Positions 27,407 through 35,770 of a DNA stretch of 64,000 nucleotides are shown in pieces. Position 1 is the first letter of the stretch, and the number at the start of each line of letters is the position of its first letter. The notes beneath the pieces were generated by a model. It made no database searches and was not told the origin of the DNA. It worked only from the letters and a program-made list of their open reading frames with translations. The position numbers were made by a program, and so were the translations under genes. Source of the stretch: Pelagibius sp964472095 (GTDB lineage Bacteria > Pseudomonadota > Alphaproteobacteria > Kiloniellales > Kiloniellaceae); the NCBI GenBank assembly GCA_964472095.1, contig CAYYIV010000012.1, forward strand, positions 55,080-119,079, in the 5' to 3' direction.

Positions 27407-27988
27407 ATGTCTTCCATGAAGCCTCAGGACTACCTGCTGGCGCAGGCACAGAACTCTGCCTGGGCCAACCATCGCCTGCTGGAGGCCTGCGCCGGGCTGG
27501 CGCAGGAGGAACTCGAGGCGCCGCGCGTCGGCTTCTTTCCCTCGCTGCTGGCGACGCTCAACCACATCCTCATCGTCGACTGGCTCTACGTCGATGCGCT
27601 GGAGGGCGGCGACCTCGGCCCGGCCGCCTATGCCGACGAGCTTCCCTGCAAGAACCTTGCGGACCTCAGGCGCGAGCAGGCCGCCGTCGACCAGCGCCTC
27701 GTCACCTTCTGCGGCGGACTCGACGATCAGGCGCTCGGGCGTAAAGTTCGGCTGATCCGCGAAGACGGCGACCGCTTTGAGCGCTGCGACCGTGTGCTGC
27801 TGCATCTCTTCGAGCATCAGATCCACCACCGCGGCCAGGCCCACACCATGCTGTCGGGTACTCCGGTGGCACCGCCGCAGCTCGACGAGTTCTTCCTCCA
27901 CCAGGACGCCGAGATCCGCCGAGGCGATCTCGCGGCACTCGGCTGGACGGAAGCCGCGCTCTGGCGCAACTGGCCGCCGCCACGCTGA
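27407..27988 (+). CDS. DinB-family metal-binding protein
   Basis: 193 residues, four-helix DinB fold. The metal-binding His set is visible: LNHILIVDWLY (first His, about residue 53) and FEHQIHHRGQAH (about 136-147). DinB/YfiT proteins include bacillithiol and mycothiol transferases and many of unknown role. It begins 38 bp after the LOG gene and may share its transcript. Start ATG 27407; a second Met three residues on is equally possible. Confidence 0.82.
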   Translation: MSSMKPQDYLLAQAQNSAWANHRLLEACAGLAQEELEAPRVGFFPSLLATLNHILIVDWLYVDALEGGDLGPAAYADELPCKNLADLRREQAAVDQRLVTFCGGLDDQALGRKVRLIREDGDRFERCDRVLLHLFEHQIHHRGQAHTMLSGTPVAPPQLDEFFLHQDAEIRRGDLAALGWTEAALWRNWPPPR

Positions 27989-28057
27989 TGACCGGTGTCA
28001 GACGCCCTGCTCATCGGGGGATCGCGGATAGCGCCCCGAGTAGACATCGGAGGCCGG

Positions 28058-28086
28058 TTGACGCACTCGGCGATCCCGCATAGCGT
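28058..28086 (+). promoter_or_regulatory. Candidate promoter for the Bcr/CflA leader
   Basis: TTGACG (28058-28063), 17 nt, TAGCGT (28081-28086). The -35 is a near-consensus match, the -10 is weak. It would start RNA near 28093, just ahead of the leader ORF. Confidence 0.4.
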
Positions 28087-28114
28087 GGTTCTCAGGTTGC
28101 GGGAGTGTTCCGAC

Positions 28115-28162
28115 ATGAAGCAGGCCATCGTAGTAGTGGGGATGAGGCGCTTGGACCGGTAG
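28115..28162 (+). CDS. Putative 15-residue leader peptide MKQAIVVVGMRRLDR
   Basis: A short ORF with a good ribosome site (GGGAG at 28101-28105, 9 nt before ATG). It ends 25 nt before a strong terminator that itself lies 21 nt before the Bcr/CflA transporter start. This arrangement is typical of ribosome-controlled attenuation of antibiotic-response genes. The peptide has three Val then three Arg near its end. I do not recognise it as a named leader. Confidence 0.45.
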   Translation: MKQAIVVVGMRRLDR

Positions 28163-28187
28163 CGGACTCCGAACTCGTTCCCCATGC

Positions 28188-28217
28188 GCCCCCGAAGATC
28201 TCGGGGGCATTTTTTTT
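28188..28217 (+). terminator. Strong intrinsic terminator directly before the Bcr/CflA gene
   Basis: GCCCCCGA, loop AGATC, TCGGGGGC, then a run of T at 28210-28217. Only 21 nt separate the T-run from the transporter ATG, too few for a separate ordinary promoter, so the gene is probably reached by read-through. Confidence 0.85.
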
Positions 28218-28238
28218 GCTCCATTCGGACTGTCACTG

Positions 28239-29447
28239 ATGCTTCCGCCCGCCACCACGCCGCCGAGACTGATTACGCTGGTTCTGCTCAGCGCTCTCTC
28301 GGTCGTTTCACTCAACCTGTTTCTGCCGTCCTTGCCTGGCATCGCAGCGGACTTCCGGGCCGACTATGCTCTGGTGTCTCTCTCGATCGCCGGCTATGCG
28401 GGCATGACGGCGATATTGCAGCTCGTCACCGGGCCTCTGTCGGACCATTTCGGTCGCCGGCTGGTCATTCTTGCAGCGCTGGCGACCTTTCTCCTCGCAT
28501 CGCTTGGCTGCGCGTTGTCCACCGACGTCTGGACGTTCCTGTTTTTCCGCATGCTGCAGGCGGCGGTCATTTCCGGCTATGCGGTCTCCTTGGCGGTCAT
28601 CCGCGACACGGCGCCCCCGCAGAAGGCGGCGAGCCTGCTGGGCTACTTGGCGACGGCCTGGGCGATCGCGCCGATGCTGGCGCCACTGGCCGGTGGGGTG
28701 CTCGATGCACTCTTCGGCTGGCGAGCGAGCTTCTGGGCCTTCGTGGTTCTCGGCAGCGCCGTCTTCGCCCTGTGCTGGGTCGATCTGGGGGAGACCAACA
28801 AGGCGCCGTCCACGTCCATCGCACGGCAGTTCCGGCTCTATCCGGCGCTGCTGCGCGCGCCAACCTTCTGGGGCTATGCCCTCTGCATGGCGTTCTCGAC
28901 CGGCTCCTTCTACATCTTCCTGGTCGGTGCGCCTCTGGTGGCGGCCGGCGTCTTCCGCATGCCGCCCGCGATGCTCGGCTTCTTCATGGGGACGACGACG
29001 GCGGGGTTCGTTCTCGGCAGCTTCCTCTCCGGTCGCTTCGCCGCCCGCTTTGCGCTGACCACCATGATACTTGCCGGCCGCCTCGTCGCCTGCGCAGGTC
29101 TCGTCGCTGGGCTGCTGCTGGTGCTGGCCGGTGTGGTGCACGAGGCATCGCTGTTCGGCGCCTGCGTCTTCGTCGGCATCGGCAACGGACTTACGTTGCC
29201 CGGCAGCAGCGTCGGCGCCATGTCTGTAAAGCCGTCCCTGGCCGGCAGTGCCTCGGGCCTGTCGGGTGCGCTGACGGTTGCCGGTGCGGCCGCGATGGCG
29301 GCGATCGCCGGAGCCGTGCTGACCGAGGAGAATGCTGCCTTCGGGCTCCTTGCGATGATGCTGTTGTCATCGCTGCTGGCGCTGCTTGCAGCTTTCTCGG
29401 TCCTCTGGGTCGACCGCAGGGAGGCCCGAGCCGCCGGGCTCCTATGA
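28239..29447 (+). CDS. Bcr/CflA-type MFS drug efflux transporter
   Basis: A 402-residue MFS transporter with twelve helices. LNLFLPSLPGIAADFRADYA after helix 1, QLVTGPLSDHFGRRLVI (the motif A loop between helices 2 and 3, about residues 65-82) and AVIRDTAPPQKAASLLGY with APMLAPLAGGVLDALFGWRA (motif C region) place it in the Bcr/CflA drug:proton antiporter branch (bicyclomycin, chloramphenicol, other drugs). The ribosome site is weak. Expression is probably set by the leader peptide and terminator upstream. It is convergent with pdeM. Confidence 0.88.
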   Translation: MLPPATTPPRLITLVLLSALSVVSLNLFLPSLPGIAADFRADYALVSLSIAGYAGMTAILQLVTGPLSDHFGRRLVILAALATFLLASLGCALSTDVWTFLFFRMLQAAVISGYAVSLAVIRDTAPPQKAASLLGYLATAWAIAPMLAPLAGGVLDALFGWRASFWAFVVLGSAVFALCWVDLGETNKAPSTSIARQFRLYPALLRAPTFWGYALCMAFSTGSFYIFLVGAPLVAAGVFRMPPAMLGFFMGTTTAGFVLGSFLSGRFAARFALTTMILAGRLVACAGLVAGLLLVLAGVVHEASLFGACVFVGIGNGLTLPGSSVGAMSVKPSLAGSASGLSGALTVAGAAAMAAIAGAVLTEENAAFGLLAMMLLSSLLALLAAFSVLWVDRREARAAGLL

Positions 29448-29543
29448 TCGCACCCGCTTCACAGCCTCAGTAAGCGGTCCGGCAGGTACCCCCAAGCCCC
29501 CATAGCGGCAGCGCACCTGACCCCCATCCGTTACCGCACCTCG

Positions 29544-29578
29544 TTGCGGCCGTCCCCCTCATGCGAGGACGGCCGCAA
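29544..29578 (+). terminator. Terminator between convergent genes
   Basis: TTGCGGCCGTCC pairs with GGACGGCCGCAA, 12 bp, loop of 11 nt, followed by ACTCTTTCATTTGTTT. It ends the transporter transcript and faces the pdeM stop. Confidence 0.75.
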
Positions 29579-29592
29579 ACTCTTTCATTTGT

Positions 29593-30282
29593 TTACACCA
29601 GCGCCTGCTTGGGAAAGGCGAAGAGGCCGTTGCGGCCGAGCAGTGTGGCCTGGAAGCCCTTCCCGAACAGTCCCGAGATCGCCGGGTCGAGCACGTTGAG
29701 GCCGCCGGTGAAGGCGCCGAAGGCGGGCAGGATGAGGCGCCGGCCGTCGGTGACGAAGCAGGGCGCCGTGATGCGCCGGCCGCGCACAGCGACCGAAGCC
29801 TTGGGGTGGAAGTGGCCGGAGACCTCACCGCCGCGCGCGTTCCTTTCGGCCTCGTGGCGGAAGGTGAGGGCGCCCTCGGTGACATCCGCCGCAATCCGGC
29901 CGCCCCAATCCTCCGGTGGCGTGGGGTCGTGGTTGCCGGCGATCCAGGTCCAGTCGAGCCTGGCAGTGAAACCTTTCAGCCGCGCGGCCTGGGACGGGTC
30001 GAGGCGTTCGGCGGCGTCACCGTCGTGGAAGGAGTCGCCAAGGCAGATCACCCGCGCAATGTCGTGGCGGGCGATGACCGCCTCCAGCTTGTCGAGGGTC
30101 GCGGCGGTGTCGTAGGGCGGCAGCAGCTGCCCGCGCGCCGCGAAGGCGGTGGCCTTCTCGAAGTGCAGGTCGGCGACCACGGCAAGGCGCCGCGCGGGCC
30201 AGAGGAGGGCGCCGCTCACGTCGGCCTGCAGCGCGACGCCGTTCACCAGCAGGCGCCCGGAGCGATGCAGCATCTCGCTCAT
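29593..30282 (-). CDS. pdeM: Ligase-associated DNA damage response endonuclease PdeM
   Basis: A 229-residue calcineurin-like metallophosphoesterase. The five blocks are in order: VVADLHFEKA (about residue 30), LGDSFHDGDA (about 73), AGNHDPTPP (about 105), the middle region, and SGHFHPKASV (about 140-149). PdeM is part of the four-gene ligase-associated repair set (Lhr-type helicase, PdeM, ATP-dependent ligase, metallo-beta-lactamase exonuclease). It starts 10 bp after the helicase stop on the same strand. The ligase and exonuclease are at 47.5-50.1 kb. Confidence 0.9.
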   Translation of the reverse strand: MSEMLHRSGRLLVNGVALQADVSGALLWPARRLAVVADLHFEKATAFAARGQLLPPYDTAATLDKLEAVIARHDIARVICLGDSFHDGDAAERLDPSQAARLKGFTARLDWTWIAGNHDPTPPEDWGGRIAADVTEGALTFRHEAERNARGGEVSGHFHPKASVAVRGRRITAPCFVTDGRRLILPAFGAFTGGLNVLDPAISGLFGKGFQATLLGRNGLFAFPKQALV

Positions 30283-30292
30283 CCTTTGGGTC

Positions 30293-32770
30293 TCATAGCG
30301 GCAGCTCCGCCTGCCCGATGCCGATTTCCAGGCCCTCGGTGGCCTCGGCGATGTGCGCCTGGGCGCCCTCGTCGAGCAGTTCGTCGAGGCCGCTGCCGTA
30401 GACCTGCTCCTTGCCGATCTCCAGCAGGACAGGCACCGCAAGGGGAGAGATGCGGTCGAGGCGGCGGTGGCGGATGCGCCCCTTCACCCGCTTCAGCATC
30501 TCGGCGAGGCGGCCGATGTCGGTGAGGCCGCCGGCGGCATCGGCGCGGGTCGCCTGCAGCAGGATATGGTCGGGTTCGTGCTTGCGCAGCACGTCGTAGA
30601 TGAGATCGGCGTTGAAGGTGACCTGGCGGCCGGACTTCTCCTGCCCCGGCGCGCGCGCCTCGATGAGGCCGGCGATCACCGCCACATTGCGGAAGGTGCG
30701 CCGCAGCATGGAGGACTCGGCCATCCACTCCTCCAGGTCGTCGCCCAGCATGTCCTCGTCGAACAGGGCGTCCATGTCGTCGGCGGCCTTCAGGCTCCAG
30801 ACCGCGATGACGTAGTCGGTGGCGACGAAGCCGAGCGGAGAGAGGCCCGCGCGCTCCATGCGGCGGGTCAGCAGCATGCCGAGGGTCTGGTGGGCGTTGC
30901 GGCCCTCGAAGCAGTAGGCCACCAGGAATTCCTTGTCGGCACGCGGGAAGGACTCCACCAGCAGGCCGTCGGCGGGGGGAAGCTGGGACCGCCAGCGCTG
31001 CAGCCGCAGCCACTCGGCGACGGCCGGCGGCAGGTCGTGGCCGGCCTCCGGGTGTTCGAGAATATCGCGCACCCGCTCGGCCAGATGGGTCGAGAGCGGC
31101 AGCCGCCCGCCGGCGTAGACGGGCACCTTGGGGTCGCCGCCGACGGCGCGGCTGACCACCGCGGTGTTCTCCCGCAGGCCCTCGAAGGCCAGCAGCTGGC
31201 CGGCGAAGATGAAGGAGTCGCCCGGTAGCAGGCCGTTCACGAAATACTCTTCAACCTCGCCCAGTACGCGCCCGTTCCTCAGACGCACCTTCAAAACGGG
31301 GGCTTCGACGATGGTGCCGACATTCATGCGATAGCGCTTCACATGCGCGATGTTGGCAACCCGGTAAAAACCTTCCTTATCAACGCTCAAGCGGCGATAG
31401 CGCTCATAGCTCTTGAGGGCGTAGCCGCCCGTGGCGACGAAATCCAAGGTGCGGTCGAAATCCTTTTGTATCAGATGCTTATAGGGGAAAGCTGAGATGA
31501 TTTCCCGGTAGAGCGTGGCGGCATCGAAGGGCCCTGCGCAGGCCGTTCCGAGGATGTGCTGAGACAGCACATCAAGTCCGCCGGGCCGCGGCGCGTCGCC
31601 GTCCAGCGAGCGCGCCTTCACGGCCTCCAGGGCGGCACGGCACTCCAGCACCTCAAAGCGGTTGGCCGGCACCAGCAGGGCACGGCTCGGCTGGTCGAGG
31701 CGGTGGTTGGCGCGGCCGATGCGCTGCAGCAGGCGGGCCGAGCCCTTGGGCGCGCCGACCTGCACCACCAGGTCGACGGCGGCCCAGTCGATGCCGAGGT
31801 CGAGGGAGGAAGTCGCGACCACCGCGCGCAGTTTCCCCGCCGCCATGGCGGCCTCCACCTTGCGGCGCTGCTCGACCGCCAGGCTGCCGTGGTGGAGGGC
31901 GATGGGCAGCGCGTCGTCGTTCAGGTGCCAGAGCTCCTGGAACACGATCTCCGCCTGGGCGCGGGTGTTCACGAAGACCAGGGTGGTGCCGGCGCGGCGG
32001 ATGCGCTGGTAGACCTCCGCCAGGGCATGGACCGCCATGTGGCCGGACCATGGCAGCTGCTCCTGCGTGGTGAGGATCTCGACCACCGCCTCGGCGCCGT
32101 CGCGCCCGATGACCCGGCGCACGCCGGCGGGCGTCGCCGTCGGCGACAGCCAGGCGGCCAGCCAGTCGGGGTCGTGCACCGTGGCCGAGAGGCCGACCCG
32201 GCGGCACTTCGGACTGAGCGTCTGCAGGCGCGCCAGGCCGAGGGCCAGCAGGTCGCCGCGCTTGGTCCCGGCGAAGGCGTGCAGCTCGTCGATCACCACG
32301 CACTTGAGGGTCCCGAAGACCTGCGGGGCGTCGTAGTACGACAGCAGCAGGGCGAGGGACTCCGGCGTGGTCATCAGGATGCCCGGCGGCCTGCGCCGCT
32401 GGCGCTGGCGCTTCGACTGCGGGGTGTCGCCGGTGCGCGTCTCGCAGGCGATTGCCAGCCCCATCTCCTCGATCGGCTGGGTGAGGTTGCGGTGGATGTC
32501 CACCGCCAGCGCCTTCAGCGGCGAGATATAGAGGGTGTGGAGGCCCTCATGAGGGCTCTCCGCCAGGTCGACCAGGGAGGGCAGGAAGCCGGCCAGGGTC
32601 TTGCCGCCGCCGGTCGGCGCGATGAGCAGGGCCGATGCCCCGGCCTCCGCCGCCGCCAGCATGTCCAGCTGGTGCCCATGCGGCGCCCAGCCGCGCGCCC
32701 GAAACCACGCCGCAAAGCGCGGCGGCAGGACGGAAAGCTCGGTCTCGGGCAGGCGGGCGGGCTGGCTCAC
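30293..32770 (-). CDS. Ligase-associated DEXH-box helicase (Lhr family)
   Basis: 825 residues from GTG 32770. IAPTGGGKTLAGFLPSL is Walker A, VVIDELHAFAGTKRG is the DEXH box, VGLSATVHD motif III, FVNTRAQAE, ATSSLDLGIDWAAVD and QRIGRANHR motifs IV-VI. The C-terminal DUF4145-like/Lhr core part continues to the end (PVLLEIGKEQVYG). This is the Lhr-like helicase of the ligase-associated repair set. The frame is open to 32998, but that stretch is low-complexity and stops short of the palindromic repeat; GTG before SQPARLPETELS gives the family length. Confidence 0.92.
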   Translation of the reverse strand: MSQPARLPETELSVLPPRFAAWFRARGWAPHGHQLDMLAAAEAGASALLIAPTGGGKTLAGFLPSLVDLAESPHEGLHTLYISPLKALAVDIHRNLTQPIEEMGLAIACETRTGDTPQSKRQRQRRRPPGILMTTPESLALLLSYYDAPQVFGTLKCVVIDELHAFAGTKRGDLLALGLARLQTLSPKCRRVGLSATVHDPDWLAAWLSPTATPAGVRRVIGRDGAEAVVEILTTQEQLPWSGHMAVHALAEVYQRIRRAGTTLVFVNTRAQAEIVFQELWHLNDDALPIALHHGSLAVEQRRKVEAAMAAGKLRAVVATSSLDLGIDWAAVDLVVQVGAPKGSARLLQRIGRANHRLDQPSRALLVPANRFEVLECRAALEAVKARSLDGDAPRPGGLDVLSQHILGTACAGPFDAATLYREIISAFPYKHLIQKDFDRTLDFVATGGYALKSYERYRRLSVDKEGFYRVANIAHVKRYRMNVGTIVEAPVLKVRLRNGRVLGEVEEYFVNGLLPGDSFIFAGQLLAFEGLRENTAVVSRAVGGDPKVPVYAGGRLPLSTHLAERVRDILEHPEAGHDLPPAVAEWLRLQRWRSQLPPADGLLVESFPRADKEFLVAYCFEGRNAHQTLGMLLTRRMERAGLSPLGFVATDYVIAVWSLKAADDMDALFDEDMLGDDLEEWMAESSMLRRTFRNVAVIAGLIEARAPGQEKSGRQVTFNADLIYDVLRKHEPDHILLQATRADAAGGLTDIGRLAEMLKRVKGRIRHRRLDRISPLAVPVLLEIGKEQVYGSGLDELLDEGAQAHIAEATEGLEIGIGQAELPL

Positions 32771-32895
32771 AGGGAAGAAGATAGACCGGCGGGAAGGGCG
32801 GGTGAAAGGGCGATGGTGCCGGTTTGTTCTTTTTCGCCGCGCTCCAATAGCTGGGCCAATAGCTGGGAGCGCGCGAGACGGCGCCACGCCCCCAC

Positions 32896-33012
32896 TGTCG
32901 TCCCGGGGCTCGGCCTCGGGACCCACTGGCGTTGGTAGGGGTCGAGGACCTGCAACACTTGCATCCTTGTCAGCCGCAGGCATGGGTCCCGGCAACAAGT
33001 GCCGGGACGACA
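32896..33012. repeat. Dispersed inverted repeat (GTCGTCCCGG type)
   Basis: Left arm 32896-32925 begins TGTCGTCCCGG and ends CGGGACCCA; right arm 32983-33012 begins TGGGTCCCGG and ends CCGGGACGACA. The arms are imperfect reverse complements around a 57-nt middle. Such elements are scattered through many alphaproteobacterial genomes. It fills the gap between the divergent helicase and ThDP-enzyme genes. Confidence 0.75.
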
Positions 33013-33069
33013 GCGGTATGTATAGCTGCTAGGAAGGCTGGCCACGAAGCAGAGGACGAGGTCCCTTCG

Positions 33070-34692
33070 ATGACATCCCACAAGCTCCGCGCCGCCGATC
33101 TGGTGGCGCGGCGTCTCTACGAGGCGGGCTGCCGCTTTGCTTTCGGCATGCCGGGGGGCGAGGTGCTGACGCTGGTGGACGCGCTGGAGACGGCGGGGAT
33201 CCGCTTCATCCTGGCGAAGCACGAGAACGCCGCCGGCTTCATGGCCGAGGGCGTGTGGCAGCGCACGGGGGCGCCGGGCATCCTGGTGGCGACCCTGGGG
33301 CCGGGGGCGCTGAACGGCATGAACGTCATCGCCAACGCCGAGCAGGACCGTGTGCCCCTGATCGTGCTGACCGGCTGTCTCGATGCGACCGAGGCACTGA
33401 CCTACACCCACCAGATCCTCGATCATCAACAGGTTATGCGGCCGATCACCAAGGCGTCGTTTCGTCTGACCGCCGAGGGTGCCGACGTGATTGCCGACAA
33501 GGCGGTCGCCATCGCCACCGAGGGCCGCGCCGGGCCGGTGCACATTGACGTGCCGATCTCGGTGGCGGACGAGACCGTCGTGCCGCCACTGCTCAGGCGC
33601 CGACCGGCGGCCAGCCCCGTCGCCCCGGCGCCGGGCCACGACCTGGAGCGCGCGCGGGCCTGGCTGGCGGAGGCGCAGCGCCCGGTGATGATCGTCGGCC
33701 TCGATGCCCTGGCCGACGGGGCCGGCGATGCGATCGCCCGTTTCTGCGAAGGCTTCGGCGTGCCCTTCGTCACCACCTACAAGGCCAAGGGCATCGTCTC
33801 CGAGGCGCATCCGCTCTGCCTGGGCGGCGCCGGCCTCTCACCGCGCGCCGACGCCCTGCTGCTGCCTTTCGTCCGCCAGGCCGATTTGATTCTCTGCCTC
33901 GGCTATGACCCCATCGAGATGCGCAGCGGCTGGCGCGAGGTCTGGGACCCGGAGCGGGTCCACGTCATCGACGTCGCGGCGGCGCCCAACCGCCACTACA
34001 TGCACCAGGCCGGCCTCAACTTCGTCGCCCACACGGCCAAGGCGCTGGAGGTGCTGGGCGAGGGCGTGGCGGCGCAGGCGACCTGGACCGGCGGCGAGAT
34101 CGACCGCCTGCAGGCGGGCCTCGCGGCGGCATTCCCGGGCGACGAGGCTTGGGGGCCGGCCGCCGTCATCGATGTTTGCCGCAAGGCCTTGCCGCTGGAA
34201 ACCGTCGCCACCGTCGACGCCGGCGCCCACCGCATCCTGCTTTCGCAGATGTGGCGGACCTATGAGCCGCGCAGCCTGCTGCAGTCGACGGCCTTCTGCA
34301 CCATGGGCGGCGCCCTGCCGCTGGCCTTGGGCGCGCAGCTCGCCGAGCCGGAGCGCCCGGTGGTCGCCTTCACCGGCGATGCCGGCCTCCTCATGGTGGC
34401 GGGCGAGCTCTCGACGGCGGCGGAGCTCGGCTCTCGGATCATCGTCGTGGTCTTCGTCGATGCCAGCCTCGCGCTCATCGAGCTGAAGCAGCGCCAGCGC
34501 CAGATGGCGAATGCCGGTGTCGACTTCAGGCGCCACGACTTCGCCGCCATCGGCCGCGCCTTCGGCGGCCTCGGTCACACGGTGACCAGCCGCGCGGAGC
34601 TGCACCAGGCTCTCGACGATGCCCTGGGCGCCGAGACCTTCACGGTTATCGCCGCCGTCATCGAGCGCGGCAGCTACGACGGGCGGATTTGA
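33070..34692 (+). CDS. ThDP-dependent enzyme, acetolactate synthase-like
   Basis: 540 residues in three ThDP-enzyme domains. The N-terminal Pyr domain has FGMPGGEVLTLVDAL and KHENAAGFMAEG with the catalytic Glu (about residue 55), plus ATLGPGALNG. The middle domain spans about 190-320. The C-terminal PP domain has FTGDAGLLMVAGEL (about 435-448) in place of GDG, and VFVDAS where NN is usual, so a metal ligand is Asp rather than Asn. The reaction cannot be assigned: biosynthetic acetolactate synthase, a decarboxylase or a glyoxylate carboligase-like role are open. No small regulatory subunit gene is adjacent. Start ATG 33070 has an AGGACGAGG-type ribosome site. Confidence 0.82.
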   Translation: MTSHKLRAADLVARRLYEAGCRFAFGMPGGEVLTLVDALETAGIRFILAKHENAAGFMAEGVWQRTGAPGILVATLGPGALNGMNVIANAEQDRVPLIVLTGCLDATEALTYTHQILDHQQVMRPITKASFRLTAEGADVIADKAVAIATEGRAGPVHIDVPISVADETVVPPLLRRRPAASPVAPAPGHDLERARAWLAEAQRPVMIVGLDALADGAGDAIARFCEGFGVPFVTTYKAKGIVSEAHPLCLGGAGLSPRADALLLPFVRQADLILCLGYDPIEMRSGWREVWDPERVHVIDVAAAPNRHYMHQAGLNFVAHTAKALEVLGEGVAAQATWTGGEIDRLQAGLAAAFPGDEAWGPAAVIDVCRKALPLETVATVDAGAHRILLSQMWRTYEPRSLLQSTAFCTMGGALPLALGAQLAEPERPVVAFTGDAGLLMVAGELSTAAELGSRIIVVVFVDASLALIELKQRQRQMANAGVDFRRHDFAAIGRAFGGLGHTVTSRAELHQALDDALGAETFTVIAAVIERGSYDGRI

Positions 34693-34703
34693 GGGCTCGG
34701 AGG

Positions 34704-35132
34704 ATGGGTGTGGCTTGGCTTCTCGTCCCCAACATCTCCCTAGGCCCCTTTGTTTTCGGTACTGAGGTTGCTGCGTACATCGACAAATTTGGCGCCCGTC
34801 TGAAGGTGGATCCGAACGCGGGGCCTTTGGAACTACAGACCTATTCACTGCCAAATACCGATGACTACTTAGGTGTCGAAAACGAGATTCTCGTCTCCGT
34901 GACGGCCCACAAAGGCGTCTTCTACAAAGGCGTGGACATTGTGGGATTGAGAATCTCCGAGTTGGAGAGCCTATTGGGAGGTCCAGCTGACGACTGTGGA
35001 CCGGCTGTGGAATATGAAAGCGGCGAGGTCCAGACGCCTTATGACTACTTCGAGTTTGGGCTTCTGGTCTGGACAGTCGCTGAGAAAGTCGTATCAGTTT
35101 CTTGCCTGGACTATCGCGAGGACAGTGAGTGA
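34704..35132 (+). CDS. Small protein of unknown function
   Basis: About 142 residues, lower GC than the genes around it. VPNISLGPFVFGTEVAAYI, IDIVGLRISELESLLGG-like text near residue 90 and YDYFEFGLLVWTVAEKVVSVS near the end are reminiscent of small beta-rich proteins found with toxin or immunity loci, but I do not recognise a family. The start is uncertain: ATG 34704 has the ribosome site touching it; GTG 34710 has GGAGG at 6 nt and may be better; a TTG at 34689 overlaps the previous stop. Confidence 0.55.
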   Translation: MGVAWLLVPNISLGPFVFGTEVAAYIDKFGARLKVDPNAGPLELQTYSLPNTDDYLGVENEILVSVTAHKGVFYKGVDIVGLRISELESLLGGPADDCGPAVEYESGEVQTPYDYFEFGLLVWTVAEKVVSVSCLDYREDSE

Positions 35133-35335
35133 TGCCGAGCGCTCGCCGCACGCGGTCTCCAGGGGCGGCTTGCAGATGAGGGCCTCAATTGGGGTTTCCC
35201 CCTATAGATGACTGCCGCGTCTGCGGTCCTTCCGATGGATGCCGGTTCGTGTTAGCGTTTTTTCGGGTGTCCGGGTCGACATCCGGCATCGATACGGGGG
35301 GTGGGGCCAGGTCACCGACTTGTGGGAATTGCACC

Positions 35336-35770
35336 ATGACAACGATAATGCAGGTGCTCGATAGCAAAGGGCACGGCGTCTTGACCGTCCAACCGGACGA
35401 CACCGTGCTTCATGCTCTCGAGCGGATGGCTAGCCAGAACGTCGGCGCCGTGATTGTGACGGAGAACGATGCGCCGGTCGGTATCTTCACGGAGCGGGAC
35501 TACGCCCGGAGTGTCATCCTGAAAGGCAGGTCGTCGCCGACTACTCCGGTCCGCGACGTCATGAGTTCCGAGGTGATCTTCGTGCGGCCGGAGCAGACGG
35601 TGGACGAGTGCATGGCCATTATGACCGACAAGCGGTTCCGCCATATGCCGGTCCTGGAAGAGGGAAAGCTGGTCGGCATCGTGTCGATCGGCGATCTGGT
35701 CAAGTCCATCATCGACCAGCAGGAGTTCACCATCGAACAGCTCAAGGGCTACATCGGGGGAAACGCCTGA
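35336..35770 (+). CDS. CBS-pair protein
   Basis: 144 residues, two CBS domains. The first spans about residues 5-60 (GVLTVQPDDTVLHALERMA, GIFTERDYARSV) and the second about 70-130 (EVIFVRPEQTVDECMAIM, GIVSIGDLVKSII). CBS pairs bind adenine nucleotides, and stand-alone ones are often regulatory or stress proteins. Start ATG 35336 is chosen as the conserved start; the frame is open back to 35189. Its 3' end overlaps the convergent VWA gene by 22 bp. Confidence 0.85.
   Translation: MTTIMQVLDSKGHGVLTVQPDDTVLHALERMASQNVGAVIVTENDAPVGIFTERDYARSVILKGRSSPTTPVRDVMSSEVIFVRPEQTVDECMAIMTDKRFRHMPVLEEGKLVGIVSIGDLVKSIIDQQEFTIEQLKGYIGGNA

Noticed and set aside
28137..28208. A full antiterminator collinear with the Bcr/CflA terminator
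   Set aside because: Only short pairings (TGGGGA/TCCCCA and GGCGC/GCGCC) were found and they do not extend into one helix, so I do not draw a mechanism.
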